A stretch of DNA of 10,103 bases from Candidatus Falkowiibacteriota bacterium (GCA_013203415.1 JABMQE010000133.1:1-10103); one strand, 5' to 3'; counted from the first letter of the stretch, positions 1-6,219 are shown. Numbers and translations: made by a program. The notes: generated from the sequence alone by a model not told the origin.

Positions 1-1
1 A

Positions 2-232
2 GCGGCTCAACTGGAACAAGTGAAGATGGCTAATCCTGAGGCAATAATTGAGAATAAAAATAATGAGGTTGTTAATGAGGAAACATATCATGAGAGGAAT
101 ACAAAGGTAGTAGAAGCGGCCAATGATTTGGTGGCTTTTTGGGTTAATAAGAGTCCTGGAGTGGCAGACACGATTAAGAAGGCTAAGGTAAGGGGGATTC
201 CAGTAAAATTTTTTGAGTATACTATTGAGTGA
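2..232 (+). CDS. SLOG/DUF2493-like protein, C-terminal part (5' end outside window)
   Basis: The reading frame is open from the first bases of the window to the TGA at 230-232, so the gene almost certainly begins upstream. The GTG at 20 is merely the first possible start inside the window. What remains is about 76 residues. The segment RNTKVVEAANDLVAFW followed by KSPGVADTIKKAKVRGIPVK matches the end of SLOG-superfamily proteins (DUF2493/YspA-like Rossmann folds): a charged helix, a strand ending in AFW, a small-residue loop with a threonine for nucleotide or ligand binding, a Lys-rich helix and a final GIPVK strand. These proteins are thought to bind nucleotides or nucleotide-derived ligands; no specific reaction can be assigned. 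The stop lies 3 bases before the acylphosphatase start, which suggests co-transcription. The family call rests on remembered pattern similarity and on only about half of a normal domain. Confidence 0.6.
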   Translation, partial: AAQLEQVKMANPEAIIENKNNEVVNEETYHERNTKVVEAANDLVAFWVNKSPGVADTIKKAKVRGIPVKFFEYTIE

Positions 233-235
233 TTT

Positions 236-505
236 ATGAAAAAACATATAAATATTAAAATACACGGCCAAGTGCAAGGAGTATCATTTAGATATTATTC
301 GCAGGATTTGGCAGGGGAGCTGGGATTAGCGGGTTTTGTTAGGAATGAATCTGATGGGACGCTTTATATTGAGGTTGAGGGTGAAAAAGAGAAATTGGAT
401 GAGTTTATGGAGTGGTGCAGGAAGGGGCCAGGGTCGGCGCAGGTTGAAAAGGTGGAGATGGGCTGGGGTGAGGTTATGGGTTATAAAGATTTTGTAATTA
501 AGTAG
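236..505 (+). CDS. acyP: acylphosphatase
   Basis: This 89-residue protein has the normal length of a single-domain acylphosphatase, a small cytosolic ferredoxin-like enzyme that hydrolyses the carboxyl-phosphate bond of acyl phosphates such as acetyl phosphate or 1,3-bisphosphoglycerate. The signature GQVQGVSFRYY (residues 11-21) supplies the phosphate-binding loop and the catalytic Arg (R19). GFVRN (33-37) supplies the catalytic Asn (N37). The later segment GTLYIEVEGEKEKLDEF and the C-terminal VEKVEMGW fit the family. The ATG at 236 lies 3 bases after the preceding stop and gives the expected N-terminus; there is no clear Shine-Dalgarno sequence, so translational coupling is likely. The window also encodes PduL and AckA, whose shared intermediate is acetyl phosphate; a functional link is possible but not shown by position. 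Confidence 0.95.
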   Translation: MKKHINIKIHGQVQGVSFRYYSQDLAGELGLAGFVRNESDGTLYIEVEGEKEKLDEFMEWCRKGPGSAQVEKVEMGWGEVMGYKDFVIK

Positions 506-531
506 AGTTTGACGATTTTTATCTGGCGTAT

Positions 532-1209
532 ATGAATTTTTATAAAGACAAGAAATCTTTTAAGGTCTTAGTGATTATATTGTTAGTTATTGTTGGTAGC
601 TTTGCTTTGAATTTGTTTTTACCAAAATTAACTTCGGACGAGGCAAGGGAGTTTGTGCGGGGTTTGGGTTTTTGGGGTCCACTGGTGGTAATACTTTATA
701 TTATTATTTCCCACATAATTGCTCCAGTTTCAGGAGCGCCGATGATGGTTTTGGGTATCGCCCTTTTTGGGATTTACGAAGTGACGATTTATTCGTATTT
801 AGCGGGTATTATAAGCGCGGTGATTGCTTTTTATATAAGTCGGAGATTTGGGCGGATTTGGGTATTAAAGTTAGTTGGCCAAAAGACAATGGAAGAAATC
901 GATGATTTTGTGGAGTATGCAGGAACGGAGATGCTTATTTTGAGTCGGTTATTCGGGTTTTCGGTTTTTGACGTAATATCTTATGCAGCAGGATTGACTA
1001 AAGTTTCTTTTAGAAAATATTTTATCATTACTTTGGTTTTTAGTATTCCGGCTCGAGTGGTGTTCGCTTTTGTCTTTAGGAATGTTGACTTTGGGACAAT
1101 GACGGGAATAATTATTTGGGTTGGCACGCTTGGGTTTTTCGCAGTTTTGTTTTCTTTGTTTGTAAAGATGTATATGAATAAAAAAAGAAAAATTGATGCT
1201 TGTGGATAA
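532..1209 (+). CDS. VTT-domain (TVP38/TMEM64, DedA-like) membrane protein
   Basis: A 225-residue integral membrane protein of the SNARE-associated/VTT superfamily. A hydrophobic segment at residues 12-30 follows a basic N-terminus. Further segments lie near 48-66, 70-104, 163-182 and 190-212, and the protein ends in a basic cytoplasmic tail (NKKRK). Family hallmarks are APVSGAPMMVLGIALFG (64-80, the reentrant-loop region), FYISRRFGR (100-108), the LSRLFGF segment (137-143) and YAAGLTKVSFRKY (151-163), corresponding to the conserved arginine and the YxAGxT/SFRxY motifs. DedA/TVP38 proteins are implicated in lipid scrambling and membrane homeostasis; the substrate here cannot be inferred. It is probably the last gene of the SLOG-acylphosphatase-VTT run, ahead of a strong terminator. 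The ATG at 532 is the natural start; no Shine-Dalgarno sequence is evident. Confidence 0.88.
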   Translation: MNFYKDKKSFKVLVIILLVIVGSFALNLFLPKLTSDEAREFVRGLGFWGPLVVILYIIISHIIAPVSGAPMMVLGIALFGIYEVTIYSYLAGIISAVIAFYISRRFGRIWVLKLVGQKTMEEIDDFVEYAGTEMLILSRLFGFSVFDVISYAAGLTKVSFRKYFIITLVFSIPARVVFAFVFRNVDFGTMTGIIIWVGTLGFFAVLFSLFVKMYMNKKRKIDACG

Positions 1210-1247
1210 TTGTTTGAGGCGTTTGTGTGTAGTATTCGAAGATAAGT

Positions 1248-1270
1248 AAAAAGCCCTTTTGGGGCTTTTT
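1248..1270. terminator. bidirectional intrinsic terminator
   Basis: A perfect 9-bp stem, AAAAAGCCC (1248-1256) with GGGCTTTTT (1262-1270), closes a 5-base loop. The 3' arm ends in five T residues on the plus strand, and the A-run at the 5' arm gives a T-run on the minus strand, so it can end transcription both ways. It lies 38 bases past the VTT gene and downstream of the convergent S41 gene, where a shared terminator is expected. Confidence 0.85.
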
Positions 1271-1277
1271 GGTTTGA

Positions 1278-1368
1278 TTTCTACCCCACTTTAGTGGAGG
1301 GTTCGGCGACTTTAGTCGCAGACTTTGAGCTAAAGCTCAATCGACCCTCAGCTAAAGCTGGGTAGAAA
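1278..1368. repeat. REP/BIME-like cluster of four short hairpins in an outer stem
   Basis: Seen directly: an outer perfect 9-bp stem, TTTCTACCC (1278-1286) with GGGTAGAAA (1360-1368). Inside are four hairpins: CCAC-TTTA-GTGG (1286-1297), GCGAC-TTTA-GTCGC (1306-1319), TTGAGC-TAAA-GCTCAA (1325-1340) and CAGC-TAAA-GCTG (1349-1360). AGGGT (1298-1302) pairs with ACCCT (1344-1348). The first two loops are TTTA and the last two are TAAA, so the element is roughly a head-to-head pair of similar units. It begins 7 bases past the terminator and ends one base before the S41 stop codon. This layout resembles REP/BIME elements mobilised in trans by Y1 transposases (RAYT); no such transposase is in the window, so the family assignment is inference. 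Confidence 0.75.
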
Positions 1369-1369
1369 T

Positions 1370-2731
1370 TTATTTTTCGAGCAATTCTTCGATTACTTCG
1401 ATAAGGTCTCTGTCTTCAAAATAATCGCTGAGCTGGTCTTGCCAATCTTCGGTGGTGATATCTATGTCTGGGTCGACACCGCGGCCTTCGATTGGCTGGC
1501 CGTCGGTATCGCGAAGGGTAACAGAATGGACTAAAAATATGGAATAGGTTTCTTTAACTGGGTCGATTTGGATATCAAGCGGGTAGACCTTTTCGATGGT
1601 GCCCCAGCCCTTGGTTTTGGTGCCGATAAAAGTTCCGATGTTAAATTTTTTAAGAGTAGAAATCATAAGCTCGGCCGAGGATTGGGTAATTTCGTTAGCG
1701 AGAATAATAGTGTTTTTTACTTTTTTGGTGGCGGGCATTCGTTCGGCTTTGGTTCTAAACGGGAGATAATCTTCCTGGTGATACCAATCATAGGCATGCT
1801 GGTTGTTGCCTAAGAAGACGCCTAAAAAATAGGGAAGATAATCAATAGAGCCGCCGATATTATCGCGGAAGTCGATGATTAAGCTTTCCAAACCTGGTTC
1901 GTCTTCTAAACCATCCAATTCGTTTGCGAATTCTTCGAAAGTGGTTGGGGAGAATTTTTTTATTTGGAGATAGGCGATACCGGGCTTTATAATATTAGAG
2001 CTGGCGGTTGATTCGATGCCGGATTCATCGTATTTTTCGCGGTCTTTTGGCTCGGACAAGGTTTCGTAGGCGCGGTCCAGGAGAGCGATTTTTTCTTCGG
2101 CTTCTTTAATTTCTTCTTCGGTTTTTGTTTCGTCGTTAATAATTTCTTCCAAATTTTTGGATTTTTCTTCATGGGATTCCTTTATTTCTTCTTCGGTGGC
2201 GTCTTTCTCGAGCTCGAGCTCGGAGTAGAGGTCGGCATCTGGGTCGATATTTTGGACAGTATCCGAGAGTTCTTGGACGTTTTCCGAGGTATAAAGGCCG
2301 GAACGGCCAAAAGGTTTTAAGTTGGCCAGAACAGTGGTCCCAACATTAACACTAAACTCTTTTCTTTCTTCTATCTGTATGCTTTCTATTTTTTGGGAAA
2401 GGATGGAGGCAATATCATTATCCGAGACAGTAATTGCGGATTCTTGGGTGTTGGTGGCTGTTTGGGTCTGGAATTTGTCTATCGCAAGCTCGAAAAGCTC
2501 GATAAGGTCTTCGTCGGAGATTTCTTCCCAGTAGTTTTCCTGGATTTTATTATATATTTCTAAAAGAAATTCCACATGGATATCTTTTTGGGGCTCGGGT
2601 TCATCATCGTCTGTAGTGTTGTTTCTTTGTTTAATATAAAAAAAGCCCGCAATAATTATGGTAATAACAAAGACCGTGATGATTAAACGAACAAGAATGG
2701 ACTTTAGGATTTTGGACGTTTTTTTGCTCAT
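1370..2731 (-). CDS. membrane-anchored S41-family (C-terminal processing) protease homologue with J-like insert
   Basis: A 453-residue protein. A basic N-terminus (KKTSKILK) and hydrophobic residues 11-33 form an uncleaved-looking anchor, so the rest should be extracytoplasmic. Residues 54-87 resemble the N-terminal helical region of CtpA/CtpB proteases. Residues 166-238 read like a DnaJ J domain (ELELEKDATEEEIK, then AYETLSEPKDREKYDESG), but the HPD tripeptide is replaced by EEI (195-197). This segment stands where a PDZ domain normally lies. The S41 core follows: DFRDNIGGS (287-295), NEITQSSAELM (346-356) with the probable nucleophile S351 or S352, TKTKGWGT (371-378) and IEGRGVDPDI (414-423). 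In Tsp/CtpA the catalytic Lys lies 25 residues after the Ser, in GKG; here that position is W376. Family membership is firm, but activity and mechanism are uncertain. No Shine-Dalgarno sequence precedes the ATG at 2731. Confidence 0.85.
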   Translation of the reverse strand: MSKKTSKILKSILVRLIITVFVITIIIAGFFYIKQRNNTTDDDEPEPQKDIHVEFLLEIYNKIQENYWEEISDEDLIELFELAIDKFQTQTATNTQESAITVSDNDIASILSQKIESIQIEERKEFSVNVGTTVLANLKPFGRSGLYTSENVQELSDTVQNIDPDADLYSELELEKDATEEEIKESHEEKSKNLEEIINDETKTEEEIKEAEEKIALLDRAYETLSEPKDREKYDESGIESTASSNIIKPGIAYLQIKKFSPTTFEEFANELDGLEDEPGLESLIIDFRDNIGGSIDYLPYFLGVFLGNNQHAYDWYHQEDYLPFRTKAERMPATKKVKNTIILANEITQSSAELMISTLKKFNIGTFIGTKTKGWGTIEKVYPLDIQIDPVKETYSIFLVHSVTLRDTDGQPIEGRGVDPDIDITTEDWQDQLSDYFEDRDLIEVIEELLEK

Positions 2732-2757
2732 ATTTTATGAAATTTTCGTGTTTTGGT

Positions 2758-2786
2758 ATGATACTATACAAGGATAGATAAGGCAA
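2758..2786 (-). promoter_or_regulatory. candidate sigma70 promoter for the S41 gene
   Basis: On the minus strand, TTGCCT (plus-strand 2786-2781) and TATCAT (2763-2758) are separated by exactly 17 bases. Transcription would start near 2751, giving a leader of about 20 bases before the ATG at 2731. Both hexamers are imperfect, so this is a prediction from spacing and position only. Confidence 0.4.
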
Positions 2787-2817
2787 GGGGGGATAGATAA
2801 GATGTTATTGAGTTACC

Positions 2818-2884
2818 CATAACTTATAACGTATAATTTATAACTTACGGGCAACGAGTTATATGTTATAAGTTATACGTTATA
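2818..2884. repeat. inverted array of 7-bp TATAAC-type units
   Basis: Four 7-bp units run one way (CATAACT, TATAACG, TATAATT, TATAACT; 2818-2845). After an 11-base spacer (2846-2856) four run the other way (AGTTATA, TGTTATA, AGTTATA, CGTTATA; 2857-2884). The two arms pair with only a few mismatches, forming a long AT-rich imperfect stem. The element sits between the divergent S41 and PfkB genes and upstream of both candidate promoters. It could be a multi-site operator, a cruciform or a decayed mobile-repeat remnant. Confidence 0.8.
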
Positions 2885-2919
2885 CGTTTTTTGTACAGAT
2901 TATGTTTAGTGGTTTTTTC

Positions 2920-2948
2920 TTGTTTTTTATTTTTTTTGATGTTAAAAT
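2920..2948 (+). promoter_or_regulatory. candidate sigma70 promoter for the PfkB gene
   Basis: TTGTTT (2920-2925) and TAAAAT (2943-2948) are separated by 17 bases. The predicted start near 2955 would leave a leader of about 27 bases before the ATG at 2982. The -35 box is weak and the surrounding T-runs make chance matches likely. Confidence 0.35.
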
Positions 2949-2981
2949 GATAGTAAGGCAATTTTATATATTTTGACCCCT

Positions 2982-4025
2982 ATGTTAAAAAAATTTGATG
3001 TTATTACAATCGGCGGAGTAGCAAGGGATGTTATTTTTTTTACCGAAGAAGGAAGGGTTGTGGATAATAAAAGCGACTTGACTAAAGCGCGGCTTGCTTG
3101 TTTTGAGAGCGGAGCAAAGATTATTGTTGATGAAGCGAATTTTTCTTTAGGCGGAGGAGCTTCGAACACAGCTGTGGCTTTTGCCAGGTTGGGCTTAAAG
3201 ACGGGAGTAATTGCAAAAACAGGCAAGGACAGGGAGGCAGAAAAAATAATCGAGGAGATGCAGGAAGAAGGGGTGGATACCAGTTTTATAGACCAGACCC
3301 GCTTGTTGGCGAGGCATGGCAAAAAAACAGTTACTGGTTTTTCTTTTATTGTGGGAACAGGCAAGGATATGGAGCATACAGCTTTTTTGTATCGAGGGGC
3401 GAACGACGAACTTCAGGTGAACGAGCCCTTGCTTTCCCGAATTAAAACAAGTTGGATTTATGCGGCTTCGCTTTCGGGTAATAATTGGCCTTTAATTTTA
3501 AGAAATGTAGGGAAGCATGTATATAATTCTAAACATAAGCCGGGAACATTTAAGAAAGCAAAGGGAGTAAAATTTGCCTGGAATCCGGGCCAGGTTCAGA
3601 TCGAGGCCGGGAAGAGGCGGTTGGAGAAATTTTTGGAAGTGACGGATGTTTTAATTTTAAATAAAGATGAGGCAACAGAGCTGGTTATGTCGGATACGAG
3701 AAACGTGAAAAGCGAGGCGCAATTAAAGAATACGGAATTTTTGCTTAGAACAATTCAGGGATGGGGGCCGGAGATTGTGGTAATAACAAGCGGGGAGAAG
3801 GGGGCGCATGTTATTTGGAACCAGCAGGTTTATTTCCATAAGGCAAAGAAAGTTAAAACCAAGGATACAACAGGGGCAGGCGATGCTTTTGGGGCAGGGT
3901 TTGTGGCAGGGTTGGAATTGTTTAAGGATACCAAGAAGGCGTTAGAGCTTGGGATTTTGAATGGGGCAAGAGTGGTGACAGAGGTGGGAGCTCAAGAAGG
4001 ATTGATGCGGAGAGATGATATTTGA
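2982..4025 (+). CDS. PfkB-family carbohydrate/nucleoside kinase
   Basis: A 347-residue cytosolic kinase of the ribokinase/PfkB family, which transfers the ATP gamma-phosphate to a sugar or nucleoside hydroxyl. The substrate-binding N-terminus is ITIGGVARD (9-16). PfkB signature 1 covers NFSLGGGASNTAVAFARLG (53-71). NKDEATEL (227-234) is the conserved Asn/Glu motif for Mg-ATP. Signature 2, DTTGAGDAFGAGF (295-307), contains the anion hole and the catalytic base D301. The length is normal or slightly long for the family. A TTG at 2973 would add three residues, but the ATG at 2982 places the usual hydrophobic beta strand correctly; no Shine-Dalgarno sequence is visible. The substrate cannot be read from the sequence: ribose, fructose, adenosine or another polyol are all possible. 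The PduL gene follows 35 bases downstream, so the two are likely co-transcribed. Confidence 0.93.
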   Translation: MLKKFDVITIGGVARDVIFFTEEGRVVDNKSDLTKARLACFESGAKIIVDEANFSLGGGASNTAVAFARLGLKTGVIAKTGKDREAEKIIEEMQEEGVDTSFIDQTRLLARHGKKTVTGFSFIVGTGKDMEHTAFLYRGANDELQVNEPLLSRIKTSWIYAASLSGNNWPLILRNVGKHVYNSKHKPGTFKKAKGVKFAWNPGQVQIEAGKRRLEKFLEVTDVLILNKDEATELVMSDTRNVKSEAQLKNTEFLLRTIQGWGPEIVVITSGEKGAHVIWNQQVYFHKAKKVKTKDTTGAGDAFGAGFVAGLELFKDTKKALELGILNGARVVTEVGAQEGLMRRDDI

Positions 4026-4060
4026 TTTAAATTTCATTATCACATTATTAAATTATTAGA

Positions 4061-4630
4061 ATGGCTAGAATCAAAATAGAAATATCAGCCAGGCATGTTC
4101 ATCTAAACCATGCGGATTTAGAAAAGCTTTTTGGTAGTGGTTATAATTTGAAAATTTTGCGAGAGTTATCACAAAAGGGCCAGTTTGCAAGCCGGGAGCG
4201 GGTGATAGTAAAAACAAAGAAAGGAGAGTTTCCGACTGTTCGTGTTTTAGGTCCGATGCGGAGGAATACGCAGGTGGAGATTTCTATGACTGATGCCAGA
4301 AAATTGGGGATTGAGCCGCCGGTTAAAAGATCGGGCAACTTGGAAGGTTCGGTGGGGGCTTTTTTAATCGGTCCTCGGGGAAAGGTAAAATTGAAAAATG
4401 GGATAATTATTGCTAAGCGGCATATTCATTGCAGCGATAAGGAAGCGAAAAAATACAAGGTAAAAGACGGGGAAGAGGTTTCGGTTAAAGTTGATGGGGA
4501 AAGGAGTTTAACATTCCACAAAGTGGTTGTTAGGATAAGAAAAGATTTTTCATGGAGCATGCATGTGGATGCAGATGAGGGAAATGCGGCAGGTGTTACG
4601 CAAGGTGCGGTTGGCGAAGTTATTCGGTGA
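4061..4630 (+). CDS. pduL: PduL-type phosphate acyltransferase (phosphotransacetylase)
   Basis: A 189-residue protein matching PduL, the zinc-dependent phosphotransacylase that interconverts acyl-CoA plus phosphate and acyl phosphate plus CoA, and is unrelated to Pta. The two PduL half-barrels are clear. ISARHVHL (8-15) carries H12 and H14. SQKGQFASRE (37-46) and RVLGPMRRNTQVEIS (61-75) follow, with E73. AKRHIHCS (118-125) carries H121 and H123, and MHVDADEGNAA (167-177) carries H168. By comparison with the structurally known PduL, these His and Glu residues are the likely zinc ligands. The protein starts directly at the catalytic domain, without the N-terminal encapsulation peptide of microcompartment PduLs, and no shell proteins are present, so it is probably a free cytosolic enzyme. 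With the downstream acetate-kinase-like gene it forms an acetyl-CoA to acetate and ATP route. Confidence 0.93.
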   Translation: MARIKIEISARHVHLNHADLEKLFGSGYNLKILRELSQKGQFASRERVIVKTKKGEFPTVRVLGPMRRNTQVEISMTDARKLGIEPPVKRSGNLEGSVGAFLIGPRGKVKLKNGIIIAKRHIHCSDKEAKKYKVKDGEEVSVKVDGERSLTFHKVVVRIRKDFSWSMHVDADEGNAAGVTQGAVGEVIR

Positions 4631-4739
4631 AAAATATAAAAAATGAAAAATAAAATATAAAAGACACAAACTAAAAATAAAAAAGTTTTTTATATTTTAT
4701 ATGTGTTTTTTGTTTTTTATATCTCATATTTTATTTTAC
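4629..4739. repeat. A-rich to T-rich imperfect inverted repeat between pduL and ackA
   Basis: The 116-base gap after PduL is nearly pure A on the plus strand to about 4686, then nearly pure T to 4739. Segments such as AATATAAAAAA on the left recur as the reverse complement (TTTTTTATATTT) on the right, so a long weak AU hairpin is possible. It could end transcription weakly or only reflect local AT enrichment. No strong promoter or Shine-Dalgarno sequence for the next gene was seen in it. Confidence 0.5.
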
Positions 4740-4746
4740 CCTTCTC

Positions 4747-5790
4747 ATGCGTTCTATCTTAACAATAAATTCTGGCTCCACCTCACTCAAATATAAGCTC
4801 ATCGACTTGGATGATTTTAGAATTATGGCAGAAAATAATTTGCAAGGGATAGAGAGCCATAGCGAGGCGTTTAAGAGAACTCTTAGAGAGGTTGGCAATT
4901 TGTCGGCAGTAAAGGTTGTGGGGCACCGGGTGGTTCATGGCGGGGACGAGTTTTTTGAGCCAGTGGAAATAACAAAGGAGGTTTTGAAAAAAATAGAATC
5001 CTATTCAAACTTAGCCCCCCTGCATAATCCGTATAATTTAGCTGGAGTTCGGGCATCAAACGAGTTTATCCCTAATATCCCTGATTTTGCGGTTTTTGAC
5101 ACGGCTTTTTATCGTGATTTGCCGGACCGGGCAAAGATTTACGGCCTGCCTTATGAATTTTATAAAGAGCATGGAATCCGAAGGTTCGGGTTTCATGGGA
5201 TTTCGCATAAATATGTGGCTATGGAAGCCGCAAAAGAATTAAAAAAAGAGTTAAAAGATTTGAATTTGGTTACCTGCCATTTAGGCGGGGGTGTGAGCAT
5301 AACAGCGATAAAAAAAGGAAAGGCAATAGATACTTCTATGGGTTTTACGCCGATGGAAGGTCCGATGATGATGACAAGGTGCGGGGATATCGACCCAGGG
5401 GTGGTTTTGAAATTAAAAGATTCCCTTAATGGGAATGATAAAGGAATGGTAGGGCGGATTTTAAACAAAGCGAGCGGGATTAAAGGGATAAGCGGGATTG
5501 ATGATTTTTTAACATTGTTGGAGGCGGTTGGAAACGGGGACGAGAGGGCAAAATTAGCGTTTGAAATTTATACTTACAGGATAGAGAAATATATTGGGGG
5601 TTATTTAGCAATTTTGGGCGGAGCTGATGCTCTGGTTTTTACGGGGCAGGTAGGAGCAGGCAAAGCAACAACCAGAAACAAGATTACAAAAGATTTGGAT
5701 AAGATATTGGGGAGGACAAAGGTGTTAACGATTGAGACAGATGAGGAGCTGATGATAGCAAAGGAAATCGCAGAGAAGCTTGGCAAATGA
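4747..5790 (+). CDS. ackA: acetate kinase-like acetokinase, short divergent form
   Basis: A 347-residue ASKHA-fold kinase, clearly shorter than the usual roughly 400 residues of AckA. The expected reaction is acetyl phosphate plus ADP to acetate plus ATP. Conserved parts are LTINSGSTSLKY (5-16) with the ATP-loop Asn, GHRVVHGG (59-66) with the substrate Arg R61, VFDTAF (116-121) with D118, RRFGFHGISH (145-154), HLGGG (178-182), DTSMGFTPMEG (195-205), TRCGDIDPG (210-218) and DEELMIAKE (332-340). Departures: the second active-site Arg (Arg241 in the Methanosarcina enzyme, in SSDFRDL) aligns with L255; the GIGEN adenosine-binding motif reads QVGAG (301-305); and the loop between GIGEN and the C-terminal EE motif is shortened. 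Family membership is secure, while the true phosphate acceptor and activity are less so. The adjacent pduL supports an acyl phosphate substrate. No Shine-Dalgarno sequence precedes the ATG. Confidence 0.88.
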   Translation: MRSILTINSGSTSLKYKLIDLDDFRIMAENNLQGIESHSEAFKRTLREVGNLSAVKVVGHRVVHGGDEFFEPVEITKEVLKKIESYSNLAPLHNPYNLAGVRASNEFIPNIPDFAVFDTAFYRDLPDRAKIYGLPYEFYKEHGIRRFGFHGISHKYVAMEAAKELKKELKDLNLVTCHLGGGVSITAIKKGKAIDTSMGFTPMEGPMMMTRCGDIDPGVVLKLKDSLNGNDKGMVGRILNKASGIKGISGIDDFLTLLEAVGNGDERAKLAFEIYTYRIEKYIGGYLAILGGADALVFTGQVGAGKATTRNKITKDLDKILGRTKVLTIETDEELMIAKEIAEKLGK

Positions 5791-5794
5791 GATT

Positions 5795-5846
5795 AATACA
5801 CGAATGTATATGCGAATTATATTCAAATTTTATTTGCGAATAATTT
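5795..5846. repeat. left copy (L) of CACGAAT-type 52-bp repeat
   Basis: The reverse complement of 6637-6688 matches this segment with three mismatches in 52 bases, including 29 identical consecutive bases (5807-5835). It lies between ackA and the DUF5654-like gene. The copy is itself an imperfect palindrome: TATATGC at 5807-5813 pairs with GCATATA at 5847-5853. Confidence 0.9.
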
Positions 5847-5869
5847 GCATATAAATTGGAGTAATATTT

Positions 5870-6145
5870 ATGAAAAAGGATTTAAAATTAGAAATTTTGG
5901 AAAAGGTGGCGACTTTGGTTACGGCTGGGTTTGGTTTGGTGGCGGCTTTGGCTTGGAATAGTGCTATTCGCGCTTTGTTTGATAAGGTTTTTGGGGAACA
6001 AAGTGGGATTATTGCAATGTTTGTTTATGCGGTGGTTGTGACTGTTGTTGTGGTTTTGGCAACGATTAAACTGGGCCGGGCTGTTAATAAGGTTAAGGAA
6101 GAGCTGGGGCTGGTTGGTTCAGAGAAGACACCTGAAAAGAAGTAA
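5870..6145 (+). CDS. small two-span membrane protein, DUF5654-like
   Basis: A 91-residue protein. A charged amphipathic start (KKDLKLEILEK) is followed by one membrane span near residues 13-30 (ATLVTAGFGLVAALAWN), a short loop with a basic/acidic helix (SAIRALFDKVFG), a second span near 47-66, and a basic, hydrophilic tail ending in KTPEKK. The AAFGLVAALAWN-type segment with an Asn at the end of the first span, followed by AIxALF, is how I recall DUF5654, a family of unknown function in archaea and candidate phyla. No reaction can be assigned; the shape suggests a small oligomeric membrane protein. GGAG at 5858-5861 is a reasonable Shine-Dalgarno sequence 8 bases before the ATG. The gene lies between repeat copies L and M. 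Confidence 0.75.
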   Translation: MKKDLKLEILEKVATLVTAGFGLVAALAWNSAIRALFDKVFGEQSGIIAMFVYAVVVTVVVVLATIKLGRAVNKVKEELGLVGSEKTPEKK

Positions 6146-6195
6146 ACACACGAATAAGTATGCAAATGATATGCAAATATATTTGCGAATAATTT
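6146..6195. repeat. middle copy (M) of the CACGAAT-type repeat, same orientation as L
   Basis: It shares ACACGAAT at the left, the central TATGC-AAAT-ATAT pattern and TTTGCGAATAATTT at the right with the copy at 5795-5846, with scattered mismatches and a 1-base gap. It contains a perfect 14-bp palindrome, GCAAATATATTTGC (6173-6186). It starts at the stop codon of the preceding gene and ends 18 bases before the Shine-Dalgarno sequence of the next. Confidence 0.8.
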
Positions 6196-6212
6196 TTGAG
6201 GTCGTCTATATT

Positions 6213-6219
6213 AAGGAGG
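6213..6219 (+). promoter_or_regulatory. strong Shine-Dalgarno deciding the GxxExxY start
   Basis: AAGGAGG at 6213-6219 lies 6 bases before the ATG at 6226. It is the best Shine-Dalgarno match I found in the window and favours that ATG over an upstream in-frame TTG at 6196, which would place the motif inside the coding region. Confidence 0.85.

Noticed and set aside
509..536. TTGACG followed 16 bases later by TATGAA, resembling a promoter before the VTT gene
   Set aside because: The -10 would overlap the ATG at 532, so transcription would begin inside the gene; no suitable downstream start exists.
1987..2172. Lys/Pro-rich minus-strand ORF inside the S41 gene
   Set aside because: It is an out-of-frame reading of the Glu/Lys-rich J-like segment; the composition reflects GAA/AAA codons in another frame.
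2818..2884. CRISPR-like array
   Set aside because: The units are 7 bp, contiguous without spacers, and inverted halfway; no cas genes are present.
4061..4630. PduL as evidence of a bacterial microcompartment
   Set aside because: No N-terminal encapsulation peptide and no shell-protein or aldehyde dehydrogenase genes are present; a free cytosolic role with AckA is simpler.
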